DNA from: UBA935 sp031555615
GTDB lineage: Bacteria; Bacillota; Clostridia; Lachnospirales; Lachnospiraceae
DNA length: 64,000 nt
Assembly (NCBI GenBank): GCA_031555615.1
Contig: JAVBUF010000071.1
Location: 14,050-78,049 of the forward strand
Direction: 5' to 3'
The notes under the pieces are model-generated. The model searched no databases. It saw only the letters and a list, made by a program, of their open reading frames with translations, and was not told the origin of the DNA. Shown here in pieces: positions 45,179 through 53,857 of the stretch. Position 1 is the first letter of the stretch. Each line of letters opens with the position of its first letter. A program made the position numbers and the translations under genes.

Positions 45179-46168
45179 CTATTTATTCTTTTCCCCGGCC
45201 CCGCTGCCGATTATTCTTTTAATCACCATCCAAAGCAGTCCGAATCCCGCCACAACCAAGATACCGCCGGCTCCGTAAAAATGCAGCAACTTGGTGCTTT
45301 CACCAAAATAGTCATCCATGGCACTGGTGACACAAAAAACAATATTTTTTTCCCCATAAATATCTGCGGCAACCAGATAAGCCCTGCCATAATTTCCTCC
45401 GGTCTTAATGTTAACGGCCACACCATCGGTATGCAGGGTACCGGCAAACGGTTCTTCAAGCTGCAGTGTATCCAGCGGCATAATGTTGATAGCCACCGTC
45501 TCCGGGTGGTGGGAACTGGCCAGCTGGACCAGATATTCCGGGGTAATCTCCCGTCCCATAATCAAAATCCCCGCTTCCGGGCCGGTTCCGTCTGAGTGCA
45601 GAATGGGGCTGCTGCTGATATAGTAAAGCTTATCCCGGTGATATATATACCCGCTCATGCTGTTCATCCCAACCGTTTCATCCTGCTCATAACCGGGATT
45701 GGTCTGGTATTTCAAAAGCAGGCTTTTGGCAATGGGACCGAAGTTGATGCTGTTTTCTCCGGACTGGATCTCACTGTCCAGTAACCGGCTGACAATATTG
45801 CCGCTTTTATCGGCCATAATCATAAAACTCAAACCATATGTGGCAAGGGGCGAAACTGTATAATTTTCTTCTTCATACTGATCATATTTTCCCTGTACGA
45901 AATCGTAGGTATCATCCCAGACCGCCCAGTCACGGGCCACTCCGGAGATATAATCCACCGAAGCACCAAGGACACTGACTACCTGGCTGCACCGGTCTGA
46001 CTGCTCCTCTATTTCCCAATCGGACAGGGACCGCTGAAAGGGATAAATAAAAATACAATAATTCATTATCATGAACAAAATTGCAATGAAGAACACAGTC
46101 AGCAAAATTTTGCCGGCTGTGTCCATTTTTCTGCATATTAAATTAATCTTTTTATTTATCCCAATCAA
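45179..46168 (-). CDS. Stand-alone CHASE4-domain membrane sensor without output domain
   Basis: A 329-residue protein. TM1 is at about residues 19-42, then comes an extracytoplasmic CHASE4-type sensor (about 45-290; the signature ARDWAVWDDTYDF at 79-90, then YGLSFMIMADKSGNIV and SSPILHSDGTGPEAGILIMGREI). TM2 lies near 294-314, with a short basic tail ending in EKNK. CHASE4 normally fronts GGDEF, EAL or kinase modules. Here the protein stops after TM2, so any signal must pass through a partner. It has its own promoter and lies next to a two-component and c-di-GMP cluster. Confidence 0.85.
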   Translation of the reverse strand: MIGINKKINLICRKMDTAGKILLTVFFIAILFMIMNYCIFIYPFQRSLSDWEIEEQSDRCSQVVSVLGASVDYISGVARDWAVWDDTYDFVQGKYDQYEEENYTVSPLATYGLSFMIMADKSGNIVSRLLDSEIQSGENSINFGPIAKSLLLKYQTNPGYEQDETVGMNSMSGYIYHRDKLYYISSSPILHSDGTGPEAGILIMGREITPEYLVQLASSHHPETVAINIMPLDTLQLEEPFAGTLHTDGVAVNIKTGGNYGRAYLVAADIYGEKNIVFCVTSAMDDYFGESTKLLHFYGAGGILVVAGFGLLWMVIKRIIGSGAGEKNK

Positions 46169-46254
46169 AATTTGCTCCTCCTAATTGATAGAAAAAGACA
46201 AAATATATTATTCTATCACACGTCATATACCCTAAAATCAACTTATTAGGACAA

Positions 46255-46283
46255 ATTATACAACAAATTGTCAGTTATTGCAA
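46255..46283 (-). promoter_or_regulatory. Promoter of the CHASE4 gene
   Basis: TTGCAA (46283-46278), 17 bp, TATAAT (46260-46255) on the minus strand. It begins right after the stop of the solute-binding gene, so CHASE4 can be made independently of that operon. Confidence 0.78.
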
Positions 46284-46285
46284 CC

Positions 46286-47593
46286 TCACTTTTTTAACAG
46301 GTCCAATATTTCCCGCTGCAGCTCCAAAAGAACGGACTGCACATTTTTCTCCCCATGCACCACATGATAAAGCTGGGTGTCGGCCATATCAATGGCACTC
46401 TGGTAAAGGGGAAACTTCCGGGGAGACATTGCCCCTTGGAGAACCTCGTTTACTTCCTGCATATTGATGCCGCCGCTGCCGGCCGACATATAACTGTCCA
46501 CTATCTGCGCCGCTTCCGCCGAGGCGGTAATATCCGCAACCGGTGAAGCCCCGTGTGAGTAGCGGAAAATATCCAGCTGAGTTTCCGCATCGGTGGTCAG
46601 GAACTTAATAAACTCCCAGGCTGCATCCCGCTGATGCGTTTTAGCGTTGACCGCATACAATAAGGTGTCCAGCTCGGTGGAGCTATACCCATCACGCAAA
46701 GCCGGAAGACGGAGACAATCCCATTCAAAACGAGTATAACTTTCCGCATTATATGAATAAGGCTTTCGTGCCCGGTAGGCCGAAAAGGAAAAGGGCCGGA
46801 AAGCAACCTTACCATTGTCATAATCTTCCGCCGTCACACTGTAATTTTGATTCAACCGGTTTATATTCTTGGCAAAGCTGATTGCATCCGTCACTGTATC
46901 GCTGGTGAAATAAGCCATCGTTCCGTTTTGGTCAAACAGCTCGGCATGGCTGGCAAAAACCGCCTCCTGCCAACCGAAACCGTAACTTCCGAACTGGTCC
47001 AGAGCACCGTCTCCATCCGTATCACAGGTGACCTGCTGGCAGATCTGATAGAAATCATAGCAGTGCCAGTCATTGTCCGGCATGGCGATTCCCTCTCCGG
47101 CCAGCAGAGACTTATTGACGAACATCAGCTTGGGGTCCGTCTCATAGGGCAGGGCATACAGTCTGCCGTCATATTGGCCGGCCCCCAGTGCCGCACTGTA
47201 AAAAACGCCGGGATCAAAACTTTCATCCCGGTCTGCCAAGCCATCCAGCCGCATAAGGGCGCCTACTGACGCAAGTGTCATAAAATTTTCCGAAGGAACC
47301 AGAAAAACATCAGGAGCATCATTTTCCAGCAGATTGTCCGCCAGCCACTCCCCATAATCCCGCCTGAGGATACCGCTTTGATAGGTAACCCTGATATCCG
47401 GGTGAAGCTCCTCAAAACGGGCAATGGCATTATCAATCAACTGATAGGAGTTATCGTTCTGAACCCCCCAGTTACTGCCCGCAAAAATTCCCACCGTAAG
47501 CTGCCGCTGCCGCTCCGGGAGAATGATGCAGGCCGCCGTAATAATAACTGCGGCAAGGAATACCGCCATAATTGTTATAGATTTTCTTGACAT
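46286..47593 (-). CDS. Extracellular solute-binding protein, family 1, without permease
   Basis: A 435-residue protein with an N-terminal hydrophobic segment (about 7-24) that contains a weak lipobox-like ITAAC, then a two-lobed sugar-binding fold (AIARFEELHPDIRVTYQSG, LLENDAPDVFLVPSENF, TDPKLMFVNKSLLAGEG). Permease genes are absent. It overlaps the response regulator gene by 19 bp, so it is encoded as part of a signalling operon and probably works as a sensory or accessory binding protein. It is more divergent from sugar binders than the importer lipoprotein at 42.7 kb. Confidence 0.87.
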   Translation of the reverse strand: MSRKSITIMAVFLAAVIITAACIILPERQRQLTVGIFAGSNWGVQNDNSYQLIDNAIARFEELHPDIRVTYQSGILRRDYGEWLADNLLENDAPDVFLVPSENFMTLASVGALMRLDGLADRDESFDPGVFYSAALGAGQYDGRLYALPYETDPKLMFVNKSLLAGEGIAMPDNDWHCYDFYQICQQVTCDTDGDGALDQFGSYGFGWQEAVFASHAELFDQNGTMAYFTSDTVTDAISFAKNINRLNQNYSVTAEDYDNGKVAFRPFSFSAYRARKPYSYNAESYTRFEWDCLRLPALRDGYSSTELDTLLYAVNAKTHQRDAAWEFIKFLTTDAETQLDIFRYSHGASPVADITASAEAAQIVDSYMSAGSGGINMQEVNEVLQGAMSPRKFPLYQSAIDMADTQLYHVVHGEKNVQSVLLELQREILDLLKK

Positions 47594-48252
47594 AAATCCA
47601 TCCCACCTTCAACCACCCATATTGCGATTTGTGTTCTGTCACGAAGATTCAGCTTGGACAGTATGGTACTGATATAGTTACGAATCGTACCTTCGGAAAA
47701 ATTAAGCTCACAGGATATCTCCTTATTGGATTTTCCCATTCCGATCATCCGGATAATACTCCACTCATTCTCCACCAGATTCTTTAACCCGCTTTCATCA
47801 ATTTTGATTTGCCGGGGTTTGCCATTCTGCGATATTTCACCAAACATCCTTACTACTTTTGAAGTGATTTCGGGATTTAACAGGGTCCCGCCGTTTAAGA
47901 CGATTCGGATGGCACTTTCCAGTTCCTCCATGGACGCGCCTTTGAGCAGATATCCGGAAGCGCCATACCGTAGCGCCCCCAGAATATATTCGTCATTATC
48001 AAAGGTGGTAAGTAAAATAATTTTGATAGCGGGAAATTCATTCTTAATAATCCCCGTGCACTCCACTCCGTCCATGCCGGGCATTCTAATATCCATCAAA
48101 ATAACATCGGGTTGTTCCGCTCGGACTTTATTCAGGCACTCGATACTGTTCCTGGCGGTGTCAACCACCTGAAAGTCCGGCCGGGTACCAAGTACAATCT
48201 CCAGGCTTTGGCGGATCAGCTCCTGATCATCGGCAATCATAATTTTTATCAT
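47575..48252 (-). CDS. NarL/FixJ-type response regulator
   Basis: A 225-residue regulator. The receiver domain has DD8-9, Asp54 in VILMDIRMPGM, Thr in LLTTF and Lys in LLKGA. The C-terminal LuxR helix-turn-helix is NEWSIIRMIGMGKSNKEISCELNFSEGTIRNYISTILSKL. It is encoded 3 bp after the HisKA_3 kinase gene, its clear partner, and overlaps the following binding-protein gene. Targets are not evident; the adjacent binding-protein and CHASE4 promoters are candidates. Confidence 0.95.
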   Translation of the reverse strand: MIKIMIADDQELIRQSLEIVLGTRPDFQVVDTARNSIECLNKVRAEQPDVILMDIRMPGMDGVECTGIIKNEFPAIKIILLTTFDNDEYILGALRYGASGYLLKGASMEELESAIRIVLNGGTLLNPEITSKVVRMFGEISQNGKPRQIKIDESGLKNLVENEWSIIRMIGMGKSNKEISCELNFSEGTIRNYISTILSKLNLRDRTQIAIWVVEGGMDLCQENL

Positions 48253-48255
48253 CTG

Positions 48256-49578
48256 TTACCTCCTGTAAACCGGCAGGGAAACCCTGACCCGGAAGCCCTC
48301 TGATGTACATGCGTATTCCGCGGTACCGCCCAGCAGCTCAATCCGTTCACGCATATGGGTGAGGCCAAAACCTTCTTCAAAACTGCTGCAGTTTCCATCA
48401 TCTATAATAGTTACAACCAGGTTACTTTCTTCCAGGATCATCCGGATGGCAATATTCCGCGCATTTCCATGGCGCACCGCATTGGTGGTGCTTTCCTGCA
48501 GAACCCGGTAAAGAGCCACCTCCTGCTCCGCCGAGAGCGGCAGTTCACGCAGAGAAGAGGCGTAATCCAGCGTTACGTTACGGCTGGAAACCGCATTTAA
48601 ATCTCCGACAATATTCTCAATGGCATCAAAGATATAATAACGTTCCAGTTCGTCCGGCTTAAGCCTTTCCACACTGTTACGCACATCCACAAGACCTTTC
48701 CGGGCGGCCTCGGAAATCCGTCTGATTTGTTCTTTAGTGCGTTCTTTATCAATATCAATCAGCGCATTACAGGCTTCCAGCCCAGCCGCTATACCGGTCA
48801 GGGAATGGCCGATGGTATCATGAATCTCCATGGCAATCCGATTACGTTCTCTGGTTTCGGCGATTTTTTCGGAACGGGCTGCATACTCTGACAATTGGGA
48901 ATTGGCGATTTTCAATTCCTCGCTGCTTTTCCGAAGCTGGTCATTCAGTTCTTCCAGGCGGGTCTTCTGGAGCACTTCCCGCTGAACAATCAGAAAGATA
49001 CAGACCACGAACAGCGTTTCCGCCACCCCCTGCAGGATACTTTTACAGCCTGCCAGCAAGTATCTTGTCTGCCTGGTAAAAATATTCAGGTATTCGTTCA
49101 GCGGTACCATTTTCATAGGCTCGCTGAAAAATTCAAAATCAATGCCGATATAAATAATCATGATCAGGATAATAAATGCAATTTTAATCCGGATATTCTT
49201 CAGACATATGAATACGTCTGCTATCACCAGTAAAAGAATACTCTTATATGCTGTGTTGACATTGATAATAAGGGCACTGCTGATGAAAACCTCTATCATA
49301 CAGGAGATAACAGCCGCATATTCGTTCTTCTGAAACCTGTTTTCCCGCAGGTACAGGTTAATTAAAAATAAAATCAAAAGTAAGAAAGTAAAAAACAGGG
49401 TCAGGTACCTTGACTTCGGAACGGCCCCTGCATGGGTCAGAAAATCAATTGCCGTCAAACTGTTGAGGATCTGCGCGGTTGCAAAAAAAATAATCAGAGT
49501 GACCAGCACCATGCATAAACTATTTACGGCAATCAGACCGTTTCGTATTTTATTAATCAAATTTGGGTTTGTTCCCAT
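48256..49578 (-). CDS. HisKA_3-type sensor histidine kinase
   Basis: A 440-residue kinase. About six hydrophobic segments (residues 12-200) with no large external domain are followed by a coiled region (205-245), a HisKA_3 dimerisation domain with RIAMEIHDTIGHSL (His253) and an HATPase with STTNAVRHG, IIDDG and GFGLTHMRERIELLGG. Lacking its own external ligand domain, it may read the adjacent extracellular binding proteins. It starts 20 bp after the RbsB-like gene and ends 3 bp before the response regulator. Confidence 0.94.
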   Translation of the reverse strand: MGTNPNLINKIRNGLIAVNSLCMVLVTLIIFFATAQILNSLTAIDFLTHAGAVPKSRYLTLFFTFLLLILFLINLYLRENRFQKNEYAAVISCMIEVFISSALIINVNTAYKSILLLVIADVFICLKNIRIKIAFIILIMIIYIGIDFEFFSEPMKMVPLNEYLNIFTRQTRYLLAGCKSILQGVAETLFVVCIFLIVQREVLQKTRLEELNDQLRKSSEELKIANSQLSEYAARSEKIAETRERNRIAMEIHDTIGHSLTGIAAGLEACNALIDIDKERTKEQIRRISEAARKGLVDVRNSVERLKPDELERYYIFDAIENIVGDLNAVSSRNVTLDYASSLRELPLSAEQEVALYRVLQESTTNAVRHGNARNIAIRMILEESNLVVTIIDDGNCSSFEEGFGLTHMRERIELLGGTAEYACTSEGFRVRVSLPVYRR

Positions 49579-49598
49579 ATTTACACCCGCTCATTATC

Positions 49599-50540
49599 TT
49601 ATTCCCAGTTATCAGTACCTATTTGCCGGATATTGTCCTTGGTAACCAGTGACACCGGAATCCGGATCACATCCTCCCAGTATCCTCCGTTTAAAATCAT
49701 ATATGCCGCTTCGGCTGCCGCCTTTCCCGTACCTTTGGGCGACTGCAGAACCGTTGCGGTAAAGATCCCGTCACTGATCATGCGTTTGGTATCGGGTGAG
49801 CCGCCGACACTGTACAGAAGGATATCCCCAGTCTTGCCCGCTGCTTTCAAAGCCGCTGCCACTCCTGTTGCCGAAGGTTCGTTAAAGGTCATAACCGCCT
49901 CAAAGATTACCTGCTCTTCCAGCAAAGAATCCGTAACTGTCATCCCGCTTTGAGGTGTTCCCGTGACAGTATATCTGGCGATCCGGTAACGGCCATCCTC
50001 CGCAAGGGTATCGACAAATCCCGTCACCCGTTCATTGGAAATGCTGGCACTGGGTTTTTCCAGCACCACTACTGTTCCTGAAGACATTTGTTTCATCAAA
50101 TCCTGGGCACAAAGTTTACCGGCGTGATAATTATCCGGTGCAACGATACAGGCTACCAGATCGGTATCATAAACCGGAGCATCTATATTGATCACCGGGA
50201 TGCCGGCCTCGGCGCAGGCTGCCAGCGCCGGTTTGATGCCCTGCCAATCCACCGGGGTCAGAAAAATAGCGTCCACCCGTTCCCTAATCAGATACTCCAC
50301 CTGTTGGATCTGCCGCTGATTATCATATGCCGGATCCAATGTAATCAGCTGGTCACCGTTTTCCTTAATAATACTTTCAATACTGGCATTAAGTGTTTCA
50401 TACAGCGGGTTACTCATAGACATGAACACCGCACCGAATTTTCTGTGACCTGCCCCCAGGCCGATATGATTACATGCCGAAAAGGATAACATCCCGCATA
50501 TCAATATTACTAAAACTACAAGTTTTCTGATTCTTTGCAT
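49599..50540 (-). CDS. Ribose-type periplasmic sugar-binding lipoprotein
   Basis: A 313-residue Peripla_BP_4 protein. The signal peptide has a lipobox, LSFSACNH (Cys23). The fold shows FMSMSNPLYETLNASIESI, RQIQQVEYLIRERVDAIFLTP, GIPVINIDAPV and MTFNEPSATGVAAALKA. The family binds ribose, galactose, AI-2 or related sugars. It is the first gene of the operon that continues with kinase, regulator and second binding protein, without permease or ATPase. An input role for the kinase is therefore more likely than transport. Confidence 0.92.
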   Translation of the reverse strand: MQRIRKLVVLVILICGMLSFSACNHIGLGAGHRKFGAVFMSMSNPLYETLNASIESIIKENGDQLITLDPAYDNQRQIQQVEYLIRERVDAIFLTPVDWQGIKPALAACAEAGIPVINIDAPVYDTDLVACIVAPDNYHAGKLCAQDLMKQMSSGTVVVLEKPSASISNERVTGFVDTLAEDGRYRIARYTVTGTPQSGMTVTDSLLEEQVIFEAVMTFNEPSATGVAAALKAAGKTGDILLYSVGGSPDTKRMISDGIFTATVLQSPKGTGKAAAEAAYMILNGGYWEDVIRIPVSLVTKDNIRQIGTDNWE

Positions 50541-50571
50541 GTTATCCCCTCCGCCTTACTTATTCATACTG

Positions 50572-50600
50572 AATATAAAACAAAATCACATTTTTAGCAA
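50572..50600 (-). promoter_or_regulatory. Promoter of the binding-protein/two-component operon
   Basis: TTGCTA (50600-50595), 17 bp, TATATT (50577-50572) on the minus strand, 31 bp before the ATG of the RbsB-like gene, which is preceded by GGAGGGG. Confidence 0.68.
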
Positions 50601-50648
50601 CTGGCAAATTAGAATCCGCAGTCCGGGGTTGACTAAGGCACCTCCTGC

Positions 50649-52613
50649 CTATACTGCCGATAAATGGCCCTGAAGGGGAGTCCCGGTGTTAAATATTCCC
50701 TTCCAAAACCTTCTCATAAACATGGCGGTAAGTTCCGGATCAAACTGATCTTCTTTGTCCATGAGAATATCCCACATTGCAGCAGTATGTCCATATTGGC
50801 TTTGGCGAACGAAATACCAGTGCGCCAGATAGATCATCCTTGATCCTAAAGGAATCTGATCCCCGGACAACCCTGACGGATATCCGCCGCCGCTGTAGCG
50901 TTCCTGATGATGGCGGAGGATTTCCTGCACCTTTGACAGGCTGGAAAGATTTCCCAGAATTCGGCCGGAATTCTGTTCGTCCTCATGGCCGAAGATCATT
51001 TCGATGTCACATAAGGCCGCAGCCGCAAGAATGTCCTGACGTTCTTCGGCCGATACTCCCGCTTCGGCGCAGAGTACGTTGCAGATCCGGTGCAGAAATT
51101 TAAGCTTTTCAAGACTCACGGGATTGCTGCTGACAATCAGTTGGGAAAGTACATAGATGATGGTCTGGTAATCCATGCGCATTTGTCTCTGCATCAGCTC
51201 TTCTTTGGTATGATCCATTAATATTTCAATCACATAGTCATCCCCGTTCACGCCTTTTACCGGAAGCGCATAGCAGAGAAAGTATCTTGTCTTTCCTTCT
51301 ACGATTCTGACCATTTCAAGCTTTTCCATTTTGTTGGAAGCCAGACATTGCATTACCGGACAGTTTTCACACTTTTCTTTGAATCCCGAAGCTTCAAAAC
51401 ACTTTGTTCCGGGGTCGGCATATTTAAAGATCCGGCGGAAATGACCCGAGGAATAGATTACTTCATACTCGGAATTTAAAAGGGCATAGGCAATGGGCGT
51501 CTCTTTGATTATTTCGCTGCAGATATGCTCCTCGGAAAACAGCTCGCTGATGTCAGTAACCGTTTTCTTTTGGGTCACCGGATGATCGCTGATCTGGCGG
51601 GTAATCATGGCATGAGGATTCATCGCCGCAATACGGGGGACATAACGAGTTTGAGGATCGGTCCTTAAAAAGGCGTCTACCATCACCGGGTCGAACTGTG
51701 TGCCTGAACAGCGGCAGATTTCCGCCATTGCTGCTTCATGGGATAATTTATCGCGGTAAGGCCGGGACGAGGTCATAGCATCATAGGCATCCGCAATGGC
51801 AATAATCCTGGCTCCCAGGGGAATATCCTCACCGATCAGTCCATTGGGATATCCTTTTCCGTCGAAACGTTCATGGTGACACAGAACATACTCCTTCACT
51901 TGCTGAAACCCTGTGAGATCCTTAATAATTTCAAAGGAATAAACCGGGTGCATTTTAATCTGATCATACTCATCCAAAGTGAGCTTTGTGGGTTTGCTTA
52001 ACACCTCACTGTCGATCATAACCTTACCCAGATCATGAAGATTTGCCGCTATTTCAATCAACTCAAGCTCTTTGCCGGAGAGGCCCAGCTCTTGCGCTAT
52101 TTTCAGGGAAATTCGGGAAACAGCAGCCGAGTGTGTGGCGGTATACCGGTCCTTGGTCTCCAGCATCGAGCTGAGGGTTCTGATCAGTTCATGGAATTGT
52201 GACTTCATCTCTTCACGGGCATTCATTTCACCGGACCGGTCCACCATGATTTCAAGGATGTAATCGGAGGTTCCTTCTTCATCCTGAAACAGCGGTATGG
52301 CATAATCATCCAGATAACGTACTCTTCCGTCAGGCAGCACATCCTTCCGCAGAATATGCTCCCGGTGACCGGACTGCATGGCTCTGCTGACGGCGCATAC
52401 ACTGCACATCTGTCCGCCGTTAGACAGGTTATAGCATAATTCACCCTGTGCTTTGTCCCGATCCAGATTTCGTAATTGCAGAAAAGAATCATTAATATAA
52501 TGAATGCGGAATTGTCTATCGAGAATAATGTAAGCAACCGGAGAATTTGCAACAAAGGCTTTGACCAAGGTAGTAACGGAACCTGTTTTATCAGAAATAT
52601 TGGGCATTTTCAT
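50649..52613 (-). CDS. PAS/HD-GYP dual-module protein, second HD-GYP degenerate
   Basis: A 654-residue cytoplasmic protein built as PAS (1-130), HD-GYP (140-325), PAS (365-475), degenerate HD-GYP (480-640). The first phosphodiesterase site is complete: HD193-194 in NLHDLGKV, HHERFDGKGYP near 246-256 and DAYDAMTSSRPYR. In the second, the HD is replaced by CD (AALCDIEM) while HHQERYSGGGYP is kept, so it is probably regulatory. Both PAS domains carry C-x9-C-x2-C (60/70/73 and 405/415/418). It should hydrolyse cyclic di-GMP. It follows the GGDEF gene by 23 bp, an opposing-enzyme pair. Confidence 0.92.
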   Translation of the reverse strand: MKMPNISDKTGSVTTLVKAFVANSPVAYIILDRQFRIHYINDSFLQLRNLDRDKAQGELCYNLSNGGQMCSVCAVSRAMQSGHREHILRKDVLPDGRVRYLDDYAIPLFQDEEGTSDYILEIMVDRSGEMNAREEMKSQFHELIRTLSSMLETKDRYTATHSAAVSRISLKIAQELGLSGKELELIEIAANLHDLGKVMIDSEVLSKPTKLTLDEYDQIKMHPVYSFEIIKDLTGFQQVKEYVLCHHERFDGKGYPNGLIGEDIPLGARIIAIADAYDAMTSSRPYRDKLSHEAAMAEICRCSGTQFDPVMVDAFLRTDPQTRYVPRIAAMNPHAMITRQISDHPVTQKKTVTDISELFSEEHICSEIIKETPIAYALLNSEYEVIYSSGHFRRIFKYADPGTKCFEASGFKEKCENCPVMQCLASNKMEKLEMVRIVEGKTRYFLCYALPVKGVNGDDYVIEILMDHTKEELMQRQMRMDYQTIIYVLSQLIVSSNPVSLEKLKFLHRICNVLCAEAGVSAEERQDILAAAALCDIEMIFGHEDEQNSGRILGNLSSLSKVQEILRHHQERYSGGGYPSGLSGDQIPLGSRMIYLAHWYFVRQSQYGHTAAMWDILMDKEDQFDPELTAMFMRRFWKGIFNTGTPLQGHLSAV

Positions 52614-52636
52614 AGAATTTTCCTCCCTTTCCCGGC

Positions 52637-53650
52637 TTATCCGGTATAATCCTTCCCGCGGTGAGCATGTTTCTGTTGATACATATTGGCATCAGCCTGT
52701 TTGATGATATCATCCACAGACATCCTTTCCCCTGGTGTGGTGGTATGAAATCCATAAGAAACGGAACACCTGAAAGGGAAAGAACCCGAAGCGTTGATAC
52801 GGTTCAGCCGCTTTGTTATGGCTTCCAGTTTTTCCTGTGCTGCGGACTGATCAGCCCTGGCAAAGGTGATCAAAAATTCATCACCCCCCAGCCGAACCCA
52901 AAAGTCCTCTTCTGACAATGCCTCCTTAATAGCCGAAGCAATGGTCTGAATCAGTTCATCGCCGGCAGCATGCCCGAATACATCATTAACCTGTTTCAGC
53001 TTGTCTATATCAATAAAGCAAACCGTAACCGGCTCCCCGGTCTCCTCATTGTTATAACAAAATTCCTGCAGCAGCCGAAGCCCCCAGCTTCTGTTATAGG
53101 CACCGGTCATTTTATCCATTGATGCCAGATACCGCATTTCCTGCTCGATATTTTTACGGTCAGTAATATCAATACAGCTGACCACCACCGCCTGGCGGCC
53201 ATTATACCATTCAATCAGGGTTTGGCTGACCAGAAACCAGCGGTTGACAAGGGCATTATAAATGTCATGAGTATTGGTATAGCCGGTGGGATATCCGTAT
53301 TCATCCATCAGCTTATCCTTCTGGCAGAATGGGCATGGGGCATTGATATCCGGGCGGAGCAGCTGCCAGCATGGCAGTCCGGGACTGTATTGCCCGGCCA
53401 AAGAATCCCGCAGCAGCCGGTTGGCAAACAAAAGCTCATGATTTTCAAAATCAATTACATATACCAGATGGTTCAGATTATCAAGTACCTGGTTCATAAC
53501 GCTGTTGGAGCGTGTTATCCGCAGATCAAACTCCTGGCGGGTCAGAAAAATGCTTTCTGACATAGCTTCGGTATTTTTATTTAAAGTATCAATCAAATCA
53601 TCGGCCTCCACATGTATCATTTCTATATTGTCATTGATAGATACTATCAT
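52637..53650 (-). CDS. PAS-GGDEF diguanylate cyclase
   Basis: A 337-residue protein: helical N-terminus (1-50), PAS domain (52-165) with Cys94, Cys106 and Cys109 (C-x11-C-x2-C), and a GGDEF domain (175-335) with intact WVRLGGDEFLITF (GGDEF 255-259) and IDIDKLKQVNDVFGH. The residues at the inhibitory I-site position (SEED) lack the Arg of RxxD, so product inhibition through that site is unlikely. It should make cyclic di-GMP. The ATG has no clear ribosome site. A hairpin with CAGCAG arms (about 53710-53728) lies in the leader. Confidence 0.92.
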   Translation of the reverse strand: MIVSINDNIEMIHVEADDLIDTLNKNTEAMSESIFLTRQEFDLRITRSNSVMNQVLDNLNHLVYVIDFENHELLFANRLLRDSLAGQYSPGLPCWQLLRPDINAPCPFCQKDKLMDEYGYPTGYTNTHDIYNALVNRWFLVSQTLIEWYNGRQAVVVSCIDITDRKNIEQEMRYLASMDKMTGAYNRSWGLRLLQEFCYNNEETGEPVTVCFIDIDKLKQVNDVFGHAAGDELIQTIASAIKEALSEEDFWVRLGGDEFLITFARADQSAAQEKLEAITKRLNRINASGSFPFRCSVSYGFHTTTPGERMSVDDIIKQADANMYQQKHAHRGKDYTG

Positions 53651-53741
53651 TTTAGCTTAGAGGACTGAGGCATACATCTATCAAATGTAATGACTTGCCG
53701 ATGACATTTGTCAGCAGTTTTTGCTGCTTGGCGGTAATTTA

Positions 53742-53778
53742 AAAAAAGGCGCAAATTTTGATGATTTGCACCTTTTTT
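53742..53778. terminator. Bidirectional intrinsic terminator
   Basis: A 15-bp stem with one mismatch (53742-53756 with 53764-53778) flanked by A6/T6 runs on both sides. It ends the short-chain dehydrogenase transcript before the GGDEF gene. Confidence 0.85.
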
Positions 53779-53857
53779 CATTCCTTTAATTAACTTCTGT
53801 TATCGCTATATTCAAATTTATGCGAGGTAATGAGGTTTATCAGATCTGCTCCGCTTC

